This document shows, in pieces, positions 1 to 8,033 of a stretch of DNA of 24,328 nucleotides. Location of the stretch: contig CAYXJR010000065.1 in assembly GCA_964465145.1 (NCBI GenBank), positions 1-24,328 on the forward strand, written 5' to 3'. The notes beneath the pieces were generated by a model that saw only the letters and a list, made by a program, of their open reading frames with translations, was not told where the DNA came from and searched no databases. The position numbers and the translations under genes are program-made. Each line of letters opens with the position of its first letter. The stretch's first letter is position 1. This DNA is from JAUVKA01 sp964465145 (GTDB lineage: Bacteria > Bacteroidota > Bacteroidia > Bacteroidales > UBA12481).

Positions 1-41
1 CTTTTTAAAACAAAATAACAAACTATATTGTAAATGTTATT

Positions 42-731
42 ATGTCCCAATTACTAAGCAAGTTGCATCTCTCAATGGATGAGCATAAAAAAACAGCAAA
101 GGACCGGTTTGAAGAGTCTTGTGCTGCCAAATATAGTCCGGTTATTAAAACCGGAAGGGCCAATCAGTTTTGGCGAGTGGCCGCCGTGTTTTTTGCTTTG
201 ATTAGTATAACAGCACTAACTTTGGTTCTGAAGCCCCAAAAGGATTCTCCATTGGTGAATAATGTCGGGCAGGCAGATTCGGCTGACCTGCAATCTGTAG
301 ATAAGGGGAAGGAGGTTGAACATATAATTAATGATTCAACAAGTCAACAAAAAAGCGTTGATCCAATACACATTGAGTCAGTTGGGTTCAACCGTTATGC
401 TGAAAACTTTATTCCAAATGCAACGTATGAGGCATTGATTGGTGCTCAATTCAGAGCAGGTGGACGTCCAGAAATACTAATTCCGGGAAAAGATACTTCT
501 CTGGTTCAAGGCAGCGTTCTGACTTTCAAAGGAAAAAATCCTGGCCAGGATTTTTTGGAGATTCAAATTCTGAACAATCATGCTGACACGGTAAGAACGT
601 TTACAAAACTAGACAGCATTAATCTGGAAGTAAAATTGGATTTTGATCCTGGCTTGTATTATTGGAAACTTTTAGGAGAAAATGAACTCCATCAGGTTGG
701 CAAATTCATAATAAAAGAAATGGATCGATAA
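42..731 (+). CDS. Single-pass membrane protein of unknown function
   Basis: This is a 229-residue protein that I cannot assign to a named family. Residues 1-43 are polar and charged and probably cytoplasmic, residues 44-64 form one hydrophobic membrane helix (VAAVFFALISITALTLVL), and the rest is predicted to lie outside the cytoplasm. After a polar linker (about 65-110) comes a beta-rich domain whose end (PGLYYWKLLGENELHQVGKF) looks like an Ig-like or FecR-like fold; that is an impression, not a match. The layout of short cytoplasmic part, one helix and periplasmic domain fits proteins encoded just after ECF sigma factors in Bacteroidota, so an anti-sigma or regulatory role is possible, but any upstream partner is outside the window. 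An in-frame stop at 6-8 limits the start. ATG 42 is chosen; ATG 75 is an alternative. It converges with the LanC-like gene, 24 bases apart. Confidence 0.8.
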   Translation: MSQLLSKLHLSMDEHKKTAKDRFEESCAAKYSPVIKTGRANQFWRVAAVFFALISITALTLVLKPQKDSPLVNNVGQADSADLQSVDKGKEVEHIINDSTSQQKSVDPIHIESVGFNRYAENFIPNATYEALIGAQFRAGGRPEILIPGKDTSLVQGSVLTFKGKNPGQDFLEIQILNNHADTVRTFTKLDSINLEVKLDFDPGLYYWKLLGENELHQVGKFIIKEMDR

Positions 732-755
732 GTGCAAATAGTCACTTAAAAATAA

Positions 756-1988
756 TCATATCATCAATCCTTTTTCCCAGCCTGGCAATTCTCCATCCAA
801 CAATGCTAGCAGGGATAATCCTACTCCTGAAATACCTTCTAGCAAACTGTAATTTGACAAGTATTTGTTTTGATTGCCCTTAAAAAGATATCCGGCTGAA
901 CCTCGAGGATTATTTCCGAAATCAAGTGTGGTGCGTGTCCACAGCCGTGCAGTGTCCAGAAAGGGCTCATAACCAGTTTTACGACCGGCGGCATAATAGA
1001 TCAGGGCAAGGCCGGCAGAGCCATGGCAGATGCATGCATCACAAACACCTGTATCTTCCAGGCTGAGCAGGACGGAAGCCTTATCAAGTATTGCAGTTGC
1101 CTGAGACTGCCAATCCTGACGGCCACAATTTTCCCCTATATGGTAAATGGCCAGAGCTATTCCAGGATCCCCATAACACCAAGCCATTCGGGATGGGGTT
1201 TGAGCCTTGTTATTTTTAATTCTTATTGGGAAAAAAGATAATTTACCAGCTTGTTGGCTTTTGTGTTGTAGCAGAAAATTCATTCCTGGACAGATCAGTC
1301 CCGATAGAATGGTTTTGTCTGAAGAAATTTTATATATCAAGCTTAAAATAAACAAGATAGATGGAAATCCATGGGCAAGGCCAAAATTGATTTCCCTGTA
1401 TCCTTTTATGGGATTTGTTGATTCCCAGCTTAAGGAATGGTCATCAATAGGAATGGCCAATCGGGAAAGCTCACTTATTATCAATGGAATTAATTCATCC
1501 GTATCACCTTTTATACCAGACATTTTTTCTTTTTGAGCCGCGATCCTTGTTGCCAAAAAAATTCCAAGGGCTCCGTGAAGAACATCGTATTCTCCGGTTT
1601 TGAACTGGCTCCTGGCAAATTTTCTAAATAGTGGAGTAAGGTCGTTTAATGAGTCAGCTTCTGTTGGAGAAATGAAGCCCTGACTGCCGAGGTATTTAAA
1701 CATCCAATGAACTCCTGATAAGCCAGTGGAAAATGATGGGTGTGAAAATCCCTTTTCAATTGCTGAAAGTATTAGTTCCAAAGAATGATAGCCAAGGTTT
1801 TTATACTTGTCATTCCCGGAAAAGCGGAAATAGTGAAAAAAAAAGCAAGAAATTCCAGCCAGTCCGCTCATCCAACCAGGGTCTTTAACCCTAGAGTAAT
1901 AGCTACTTAGGGCTACTGCTATTGTTTCGCACTGCTTTTCCATCAAATTTTTAATAAATTTTTTTTCAAACAGGGGTAACCTTTCCAT
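756..1988 (-). CDS. LanC-like lanthionine cyclase family protein
   Basis: The 410-residue protein has the LanC alpha/alpha-barrel signature of seven GxxG-type repeats (near residues 42, 89, 139, 206, 273, 323 and 385). The zinc ligands of NisC are all present: Cys271 in WCYGDPG, and Cys321-His322 in the CHGSAG motif. The NisC catalytic residues also have counterparts: Asp135 in YDVLHG, His206 in LAHG and Arg267 four residues before Cys271. The known LanC reaction is Michael-type addition of Cys thiols to dehydro-amino acids, forming thioether rings. Length is normal for the family. No LanB or LanM dehydratase, protease, transporter or Cys-containing precursor peptide is visible nearby, so the gene looks like an orphan; some LanC-like proteins act on other thiol substrates such as glutathione adducts. 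Family and an intact active site are well supported. The substrate is unknown. Confidence 0.9.
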   Translation of the reverse strand: MERLPLFEKKFIKNLMEKQCETIAVALSSYYSRVKDPGWMSGLAGISCFFFHYFRFSGNDKYKNLGYHSLELILSAIEKGFSHPSFSTGLSGVHWMFKYLGSQGFISPTEADSLNDLTPLFRKFARSQFKTGEYDVLHGALGIFLATRIAAQKEKMSGIKGDTDELIPLIISELSRLAIPIDDHSLSWESTNPIKGYREINFGLAHGFPSILFILSLIYKISSDKTILSGLICPGMNFLLQHKSQQAGKLSFFPIRIKNNKAQTPSRMAWCYGDPGIALAIYHIGENCGRQDWQSQATAILDKASVLLSLEDTGVCDACICHGSAGLALIYYAAGRKTGYEPFLDTARLWTRTTLDFGNNPRGSAGYLFKGNQNKYLSNYSLLEGISGVGLSLLALLDGELPGWEKGLMI

Positions 1989-2022
1989 CGATTACGGTAT
2001 TAAAGGGTGAGAAGCTACAGAT

Positions 2023-2100
2023 ATGTATGCACTATTAGTTCTTCTAGTTGTTGCACTTGTTGGCGCAGCTTTCGAGATTGTAACAAAACCAAGCGAGTAA
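2023..2100 (+). CDS. Possible 25-residue hydrophobic peptide
   Basis: ATG at 2023 opens 25 codons ending in TAA at 2098-2100. The peptide begins MYALLVLLVVALVGAAF and ends EIVTKPSE, which fits one membrane helix followed by a short polar tail. A purine-rich stretch with GGGTGAG (2005-2011) lies about 11 bases upstream, a little far for a ribosome binding site. The reading frame is divergent from the LanC-like gene, 34 bases away, and is followed 148 bases later by a strong + strand terminator, so a short transcript is plausible. It has no Cys, so it is not a lanthipeptide substrate for the neighbour. Size and layout recall KdpF-type peptides or small hydrophobic toxins, but there is no kdp gene here and no sequence proof. 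It could be chance. Confidence 0.35.
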   Translation: MYALLVLLVVALVGAAFEIVTKPSE

Positions 2101-2160
2101 GAATAGAGCAAAATTTATAGTTCCGGGTTCATTGATAAAAATAGAGAAAATTGTGCTAGT

Positions 2161-2171
2161 AGCAAATTGCT
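2161..2171. repeat. Small palindrome AGCAA-A-TTGCT
   Basis: A perfect 5-base inverted repeat around one central base lies between the possible small peptide and its downstream terminator. It could be an operator half-site pair or part of a short RNA hairpin. It is short enough to occur by chance. Confidence 0.25.
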
Positions 2172-2247
2172 GGCTTGGTACTATTTTTTACTATCGATGA
2201 TCGTTTGTTGCCGAATATCTAAATCTCCATTGATATTAAGTGGTAAT

Positions 2248-2318
2248 TCTCCCAGGGGGCTCCCTTCCAATTTTCACCTGCGTAGTAGTGTACTCTCCGC
2301 CTCCTGGGAGATTTTTTT
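2248..2318 (+). terminator. Strong Rho-independent terminator, + strand
   Basis: TCTCCCAGGGGGC (2248-2260) pairs with GCCTCCTGGGAGA (2299-2311) over 13 base pairs with one G-U pair, followed by seven T residues (2312-2318). The 38-base loop is C- and T-rich, with TCCC, ACCT and CTCC motifs. The T tract is on the + strand only, so it cannot serve the LanC-like gene, which reads the other way, or ppiD. It must end a + strand transcript starting somewhere after about 1990, carrying either the 25-residue ORF or a small RNA. Confidence 0.75.
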
Positions 2319-2359
2319 ATCTCCCAATTGTATTTAGACCTTACTTTACCTTATAAAAT

Positions 2360-2393
2360 AAATGCCCCGGACCAATTAAGGCCCGGGGCATTT
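2360..2393 (-). terminator. Terminator after ppiD
   Basis: AAATGCCCCGG (2360-2370) and CCGGGGCATTT (2383-2393) form an 11-base-pair perfect stem with a 12-base loop. On the minus strand it lies 29 bases past the ppiD stop and is followed by the T-rich run ATTTTAT. It probably ends the coaX-to-ppiD transcript. Confidence 0.75.
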
Positions 2394-2421
2394 GTTGTAA
2401 GGTGAGCGTCAATATTGACTA

Positions 2422-4527
2422 TTAATAGAACTTATTCCTTTTATCAATAACTTTCGCACTTTTCTCCAGCGCTTGAAAAGCTTGGTAACCTGCCCGGGAA
2501 GAAAGGCTTTGTTGAAGGCGGGTTCGGGTGGCAACTACATCAATGGCTTGTTGTGTATTTACAATTGCAGTAATCCGAATTATAAAAACACCATTCTTGC
2601 CTTTGATAGGATCAGATATCTGTCCTTCGGGAATACTGGATAAGGCTGCTGAAATATCTGGTTCAACTCCAATTCCTGGGATTGAGGTGGATGTAAAATA
2701 TGCATTCTCAACACTTTGTACAGATAATTTTAGTCCAATTCCAATATCTTCAAGACTTTTTGTTTTATCGATGCCTGAGAATTCTTTTATAAGGTAATCG
2801 GCCTTTTTTTGATTACGAACTGAATTTTCCACTTCTCCATAAACTTCCTCAATGGAGGCATTTCCCTCTTCGCGAACTTCGTCCAACCTGGCAATGACAT
2901 AACGATTGCCGAATTCAAAGATTTCAGATAGAGCTCCTTTTTTTGCCTTAAATGCCCATCGGATAAGTTCCCGTGGTTTCTCCAAACCTGATATAACCCG
3001 ATCCCCTTCTCCCAAATTATTTGCAATCCTTCGGGTTAAATTCATTTCGGTAATGCCGTCATCAAATTTTTCTGCGATGTTATATGTTGAAGCAAATTTT
3101 GAAGCTGTTGAATAAAAACTTTGATATGTCTCCTGACCAGGGTCAATGTGGCGGTCAATTATCCCAACCTGGAATTTTTTTGATTTAGGCCCCTGATCAG
3201 TGATCTTAATAAGATGAACACCGAATTTTGTAGTTAGGCTTATCACATCTCCTTTCTCACCAAAGAAGCAGGAATCATTAAATTCTTTTAACATTTGGCC
3301 TTGCTTGAACCAATTAACGTCTCCACCCTTGTCTTTGGTAGCATCTGTACCAAATTCTTGGGCCAAGGCACTGAAGTCAGCTCCATTTTCTACCAGTGTT
3401 TTAAGACTATCAATAGTAGCCTGGGCAGAAATAAGACTGTTGTTTTGATCCGGAGGTATTACAATGTGGCTGGCGCGGACCGAATCGGGTAGTTCTTTAA
3501 TATCAGTTATGCGGGCTAGTTTCCATGTTTCGCCCACTAAATATGGGCCATAAACACTTCCAATCTTGGCTGAGTCGGCCCATTGCTGTAAGTTTTGTTC
3601 TAATTCACCAGGACTGTGATATATGGGATCAAAACCTGAGTCTGCGTTTAAACGTATATATTGCTCAGCATTTTCAATTCTTTTGAATTCAATTGCTTGA
3701 TCATTGATCCATGTTTCAACGTTTTTACGGTCTGTCTCAGATGCAATTACATCAAACGTCACATAGCTAATATCCCTTGAGGCCACCTGTTTGAATTCGT
3801 CCTGGTGTTGTGCAAAATAATTTTGCACCTCCTTTTCCGAAATAGCCACCAGGCTGTCATGGACAGATGTGTAACGTTTTGAAAGATAATCGAAATTGTA
3901 TTTTCGATTACTTTCAAGATATTCCCGGTCAACTTTAGAACCAGTTACATATAAGCCTTTGCTGATCAGATTTTGATATTTGGAATAGATTCGGTTATCT
4001 ATAAGTTCCTTTTCAAACTCAACCCAGGCTGTCTGAGTGCGTCCTGTTGGATCGGCCTGCATATTCTTTAGGAATTGGATGACCAAGGCAGGATCAAACT
4101 GACCTGTTATTTCATTTTGAAATATAGGTGCTGAGCTGATTTGGGGGTGAATATTATTCCCCTGGACCATGTCAAATAATTCTTCGCTGCTACAACTAAT
4201 CCCAAGTGAGGAAAATTCATTCTTCATGATGTATTGGTTGAGCAAATTATTCCACACCTGATTTCTTAGAGTCTGGTAGGTATTTTCATCCAGATCATTT
4301 GTGTTTGAATTATTTTTGTAATTTTCAACAGCTACTTCCACCCGTGCTGCAAAATCCTGGTAAGAAATGGATTTTCCATTGATTTCTGCTATTTCATATT
4401 GGCGCTTGCCTAGAAGTGTTGATCCGGAGCGAAATAAGTCCCCCAGAATGAATGCCAAAAGTGCCATTCCAATTACCGCTGCTACCAAAATACCAAGACG
4501 GTTCCGCAATTTCTCTAAAGTTGCCAT
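2422..4527 (-). CDS. ppiD: PpiD-like membrane-anchored peptidyl-prolyl isomerase/chaperone
   Basis: The 701-residue protein has one N-terminal membrane helix (about 12-31, LGILVAAVIGMALLAFILG), a SurA-type N-terminal chaperone region (about 35-220) and a parvulin domain (about 350-445). The domain is recognisable from ASHIVIPP, the alanine-rich helix DFSALAQEFGTD, GGDVNWFKQGQM and the closing FGVHLIKITD. A further region follows to the C terminus. The order of anchor, SurA_N and rotamase domain is that of PpiD, which assists folding of outer-membrane and secreted proteins at the outer face of the inner membrane. The Bacteroidota form is longer than E. coli PpiD (623 residues). It is the last gene of the envelope block, 171 bases after the CNNM/CorC gene and before a strong terminator. 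The start is ATG 4527, placed directly before the charged N terminus of the anchor. Isomerase activity is not shown by sequence alone, since many PpiD parvulin domains are inactive. Confidence 0.9.
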   Translation of the reverse strand: MATLEKLRNRLGILVAAVIGMALLAFILGDLFRSGSTLLGKRQYEIAEINGKSISYQDFAARVEVAVENYKNNSNTNDLDENTYQTLRNQVWNNLLNQYIMKNEFSSLGISCSSEELFDMVQGNNIHPQISSAPIFQNEITGQFDPALVIQFLKNMQADPTGRTQTAWVEFEKELIDNRIYSKYQNLISKGLYVTGSKVDREYLESNRKYNFDYLSKRYTSVHDSLVAISEKEVQNYFAQHQDEFKQVASRDISYVTFDVIASETDRKNVETWINDQAIEFKRIENAEQYIRLNADSGFDPIYHSPGELEQNLQQWADSAKIGSVYGPYLVGETWKLARITDIKELPDSVRASHIVIPPDQNNSLISAQATIDSLKTLVENGADFSALAQEFGTDATKDKGGDVNWFKQGQMLKEFNDSCFFGEKGDVISLTTKFGVHLIKITDQGPKSKKFQVGIIDRHIDPGQETYQSFYSTASKFASTYNIAEKFDDGITEMNLTRRIANNLGEGDRVISGLEKPRELIRWAFKAKKGALSEIFEFGNRYVIARLDEVREEGNASIEEVYGEVENSVRNQKKADYLIKEFSGIDKTKSLEDIGIGLKLSVQSVENAYFTSTSIPGIGVEPDISAALSSIPEGQISDPIKGKNGVFIIRITAIVNTQQAIDVVATRTRLQQSLSSRAGYQAFQALEKSAKVIDKRNKFY

Positions 4528-4565
4528 GTACTTGCTGATTTATCGATCAATAACTCTTTCTAACT

Positions 4566-4579
4566 CCTGATTTTTCAGG
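4566..4579. repeat. Small inverted repeat upstream of ppiD
   Basis: CCTGA and TCAGG face each other around TTTT, in the 171-base gap between the CNNM/CorC gene and ppiD. It could be a short hairpin in the ppiD leader or a protein-binding site. No clear TAnnTTTG element was found in this gap, so ppiD may depend on readthrough from upstream. Confidence 0.3.
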
Positions 4580-4698
4580 CTACGAAGATAATAAAATCAT
4601 TTTAAAAAAGCGGGGTACTCAATTCGAAAGGATAGTGATGGAAAGACTACTGGAAATATTAGTAAAAGTTTTTAGAGAATGAACAATAAAAACCAAGC

Positions 4699-5958
4699 TT
4701 ATCCCTCCCGACAAAGCTTTACAAGTTCTATTCGTGTATTTGAACTTTTAAGAATTGTAAAATTAAAATTGCCAACCTGAATGGTGTCGTTAACAGGTGG
4801 GATAGATCTGTGGACATATAGAATTAATCCTGCAAGAGTCTCATATTCTTCCGATATAGGTAAGTCCATATTGTATTTCTCGTTCAAGTAATCAATTTCC
4901 AACCGGCCAGAAAGGCGGAATTCAGTATCACTTAACTGATCTTCTATATAGTTCTGAACATCATGTTCATCCTCAATCTCACCAAAAATCTCTTCCAAAA
5001 CATCTTCTGTTGTCACCAAACCAGCGGTACCTCCGAATTCATCCACAACAATGGCGGCGCTCAGCTGGTTGGCCAACAATTGCTCGAGTAGCTTATGGGC
5101 AGGCATGGATTCAGGAACAATGGGAACGGGCCGGACAATTGACCTAATATCATTGGGATGCTTAAATAGGTCAGCGTGGTGCGCATATCCAATAATTTTA
5201 TCGATATTATCCTCATAAATCAGAATTCTCGAAAGTCCAGTTTCGATAAAAAGTTGAGTCAGGTTTTCAATACTTTCCTGAATTTCAACAGCTGTGATCT
5301 CAGTTCGTGGGATCATACATTCTCGCAGCTTTACATTAGAAAAATCCAGAGCATTCTGAAATAGCTTCATTTCATGATCTATGCTCTCATCTGTGCTATT
5401 ATTTCCCTTGTTTCCAGTAATCAGATGAGAGATGTCTATCTTGCTGAATACACTCTTTTTCGAGCCCTTATCCAGAGTGCTGCTAAAAATCCGTTTAAGT
5501 AATATATTGGATGAAGCAACAGTCATCCATGTTATGGGAAACAGTATCACATAAAAGACAAGTATGGGATAGGAGAAAAGTTTTATTGCCTGGTTCGGCC
5601 TAATCCTGAAAAGGGTTTTTGGGAGGAACTCTGCTGTTAGAAGTATAACCAGGGTTGCTACTATTGTTTGTATGATTAATACCCAAATATTTTGTGACAC
5701 CCACCTATGAATAAAGGGTTCAAGGACAATGGCTGTTTGCAGTCCATAAATCACCAGGCTGATATTATTACCAACCAGCATGGTAGCGATAAAGAAATCA
5801 GATCGCTCATAATACCAGGAAACCAAAAGTGAAGATAGTTGACCTTGTTTTTTTTCTAGCTGTACCTTGAGCTTATTTGCAGAGATAAAGGCAATTTCTA
5901 TCCCCGAAAAAAAAGCGGAAAAAATCAGGCATATTAATATTATAAGAAACGAAGACAA
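4699..5958 (-). CDS. CNNM/CorC (HlyC) family membrane protein
   Basis: The 419-residue protein has the family's domain order. A CNNM (DUF21) membrane domain with four hydrophobic segments spans about residues 3-20, 55-75, 92-112 and 128-148. A CBS pair lies at about 210-330, including REC-MIPRTE near 212 and VVDEFGGTAGLVTTEDV at 304-320, followed by a C-terminal CorC_HlyC domain (about 340-419). The family includes Mg2+ exporters or sensors and, in Bacteroidota, the gliding-associated protein GldE; this sequence alone does not separate these. The start codon is TTG: no ATG or GTG occurs in frame between the upstream stop and TTG 5958, and the next Met (residue 60) would remove the first helix. 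It lies 118 bases after lptC in the same direction. This position between lptC and ppiD is common in the phylum. Confidence 0.88.
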   Translation of the reverse strand: MSSFLIILICLIFSAFFSGIEIAFISANKLKVQLEKKQGQLSSLLVSWYYERSDFFIATMLVGNNISLVIYGLQTAIVLEPFIHRWVSQNIWVLIIQTIVATLVILLTAEFLPKTLFRIRPNQAIKLFSYPILVFYVILFPITWMTVASSNILLKRIFSSTLDKGSKKSVFSKIDISHLITGNKGNNSTDESIDHEMKLFQNALDFSNVKLRECMIPRTEITAVEIQESIENLTQLFIETGLSRILIYEDNIDKIIGYAHHADLFKHPNDIRSIVRPVPIVPESMPAHKLLEQLLANQLSAAIVVDEFGGTAGLVTTEDVLEEIFGEIEDEHDVQNYIEDQLSDTEFRLSGRLEIDYLNEKYNMDLPISEEYETLAGLILYVHRSIPPVNDTIQVGNFNFTILKSSNTRIELVKLCREG

Positions 5959-6076
5959 TATATTTTATTGAAGTTTATATGAGCCTATAAAGCACTTAGT
6001 TTGTAAAATGATTATTTATAATTTGTTGTCAGTTTGATATCTTAGGTCTTATGAATTTTGTCTTGTATCCTGTTTT

Positions 6077-6661
6077 CTATTTCTGCTCATCCTCAACCGT
6101 CATTTGTCCCCGGGATTTTTTTATCCTGAACCTGGTGAAATTCTCATCTGATTCAAACCCTTCCTCTCCATAGGTAGGCCCTTTTTCAGTAATGATCTTT
6201 ACAAACTTGTCTGACCAGATTTTTTTTTCTTCCTGGTCCCAGAATAGCTGTTCGGTAAACAGCTCTTGATTCTCTTCAAAGTTTTTGACCACTACATTGG
6301 TTTTGGCTTCAAATTGCTTAATTTTTTTCCAAAAAATAGCATATTCTGCATCCAGAGATGATTCAATTCGTCCTGATTTATTATAAAATACAGCCTGGAG
6401 GCCCTGTGGAAATTCGATATAGGCTTCGCGATCCTTAGTTTCTGCATACTCTTTCAATTCGACACCGGTAATTTTTAACCGAACAACGGCGGAATCAGAA
6501 TATATTGTCTTTATTTCGGTAGCATGTATCACTGGCAATTGCTCGGCATCGGTCAGTTCCTTGACCTTTTTTATGTCGTTTTCACAAGAAAAAAGCATCG
6601 CTAATCCCAAGCTAAGTGGAAAAACAATTATGTTTCTTAAAGATTGCCAATAATATTCCAT
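6077..6661 (-). CDS. lptC: LptC, LPS export periplasmic component (lipoprotein form)
   Basis: LptC links the inner-membrane LptB2FG transporter to the LptA bridge that carries LPS to the outer membrane. The 194-residue protein begins with a lipoprotein signal peptide ending in MLFSC, so lipidation at Cys26 is predicted. A beta-rich body with LptC features follows: YSDSAVVRLKITGVELKEY, YIEFPQGLQAVFY, LDAEYAIFW and the late VVVKNFEENQELFTEQL segment, where the repeating strands of the jelly roll are expected. The frame is open to an ATG at 6718, which would add 19 residues before the signal peptide and overlap the TPR gene. ATG 6661 is preferred because it puts the signal peptide first, leaves 22 bases after the TPR gene and has AGGAT upstream. 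Neighbours (OMP, TPR, CNNM/CorC, ppiD) fit an envelope-assembly operon. Confidence 0.85.
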   Translation of the reverse strand: MEYYWQSLRNIIVFPLSLGLAMLFSCENDIKKVKELTDAEQLPVIHATEIKTIYSDSAVVRLKITGVELKEYAETKDREAYIEFPQGLQAVFYNKSGRIESSLDAEYAIFWKKIKQFEAKTNVVVKNFEENQELFTEQLFWDQEEKKIWSDKFVKIITEKGPTYGEEGFESDENFTRFRIKKSRGQMTVEDEQK

Positions 6662-6683
6662 TGCAATATTTATCCTGCGAGGC

Positions 6684-8015
6684 TTATAATTTACTGGAAC
6701 GGATGGTTGTGTTTTCATTTATCCATCCGCCAACCTTATAATTGTCGCCTTCTTTCAGGGTGTGAAAAAACACAACCTCATTATTGGGGAAATATTTTGA
6801 GAACTGATTGATAAGATCGTTTGCTTTGGAACTTACCTCAGGATCTTTGTTTTTTGCCATGATAAATTGATCTACTGCAGCCCATAATACAGTGGATTGT
6901 TCGAAAGGGTCACTGAAGACCTGCTCACGAGCATCAATATATATACGACCAATCAGCAAATATGGATTACCCCAGTTGGGGCGGACTTCAATAGCCTGCC
7001 TGGCAAGTTGACGAGCTTTTTGGTATTCCTTAAATTGGTTAAAGTTTAACAGTGCAAGTTCATAATACATATCTGCCAGCTCCTCAGAATCCTGCCCCAG
7101 GGAAATAGCTTTTTCCAAGTACACCCTTGCCTGTTCATAATCTCGCTGATTAAGAAACATTGCAGCCAGATTGTGGGCAGCATCTGCATCTGGATCAATT
7201 TCGAAAAGAGCTTCTGCCGCATCATAAAATAATTGTCCATCTGAGCAACCAGCTTTTCTTAGCTGATTAGTCATTTTTTTCAGCCATACTACATCTGTTT
7301 TCATTTCTTCAAACTTAGCACTATGAAGATTGGTTAGTGCTTCACAATCCGCAGCTCCAGACTTGCTGAAATGGGTCTCAATTCCTTCCTTGGCTTGAAG
7401 ATAATATGAATTGTTCGAATCTTTTGACAGGACATCGTCAATCACCCCCATAGCAGTTTCATAGTCCATCAGAACTTGTTCAGCATCAATAAAACCATCA
7501 ATGTACAACTGACGGGATGCTTGCATAAAAGTCAGCAGAATAGCTGCGTTGGAATTGGATTTCTGCAATTCAATTGATCTGCCAAGAATTTCATAGCCAG
7601 ACTGAACCTCAGTTTTTCTGTACTTAAGAAGTGATATTCCCTTGTTGCCTAAAATATAGCCTTCTGGATACCTTGGGTCGGTTCCGAAAAACTTAATACG
7701 TTGATCGTAGATCCACATTAAGGAATCAATTAGTTCTTCTGTTTTAACCTGATCTGTACTGGATTCAATACGATATTTAAACATTTTTTCTCCGTCGGAC
7801 CAAATCCCGCGATTGAATTTAGGGCAGGTTTCTATCGTCTTATTCCAAGCCGGTAGAGCATCTTTGAAGTTTTTTTGTTTGTAAAATTCCTTGTACAAAG
7901 AATAATACTTCGTGCAGGCATCCGGATCAGAACCAAATTTGTCTGAGTTCTGCGCAAGGACTCCGCCAGTTACCATTATTATACCCAGAGTAAGGACAAC
8001 AAATTTAGTTTTCAT
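6684..8015 (-). CDS. Exported TPR-repeat protein
   Basis: The 443-residue protein starts with a signal peptide (about 1-21, ending GGVLAQ) and is then almost wholly helical. TPR-like pairs are clearest near residues 36-66 (YYSLYKEFYKQKNFKDALPAWNK), 270-310 (DADAAHNLAAMFLNQRDYEQARVYLEKA) and 311-350 (ADMYYELALLNFNQFKEYQKARQLARQAI). TPR proteins act as protein-protein scaffolds, and this one should be periplasmic. It sits between a beta-barrel protein and lptC with gaps of 18 and 22 bases, so it is almost certainly co-transcribed. The position is conserved in Bacteroidota operons, which suggests a role in envelope assembly, but no biochemical function can be read from the sequence. Confidence 0.85.
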   Translation of the reverse strand: MKTKFVVLTLGIIMVTGGVLAQNSDKFGSDPDACTKYYSLYKEFYKQKNFKDALPAWNKTIETCPKFNRGIWSDGEKMFKYRIESSTDQVKTEELIDSLMWIYDQRIKFFGTDPRYPEGYILGNKGISLLKYRKTEVQSGYEILGRSIELQKSNSNAAILLTFMQASRQLYIDGFIDAEQVLMDYETAMGVIDDVLSKDSNNSYYLQAKEGIETHFSKSGAADCEALTNLHSAKFEEMKTDVVWLKKMTNQLRKAGCSDGQLFYDAAEALFEIDPDADAAHNLAAMFLNQRDYEQARVYLEKAISLGQDSEELADMYYELALLNFNQFKEYQKARQLARQAIEVRPNWGNPYLLIGRIYIDAREQVFSDPFEQSTVLWAAVDQFIMAKNKDPEVSSKANDLINQFSKYFPNNEVVFFHTLKEGDNYKVGGWINENTTIRSSKL

Positions 8016-8033
8016 TTTACATATTATTTTGTG

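Noticed and set aside
1023..1536. Two + strand ORFs opposite the LanC-like gene
   Set aside because: They are antisense shadows of a gene with clear conserved motifs and have no domain of their own.
2023..2100. The 25-residue peptide as a lanthipeptide precursor for the neighbouring LanC-like protein
   Set aside because: It contains no Cys and only one Ser and one Thr, and it has no leader-core layout.
6662..6718. Longer lptC start at ATG 6718
   Set aside because: It would put 19 polar residues in front of a lipoprotein signal peptide and overlap the TPR gene by 35 bases. ATG 6661 fits better.
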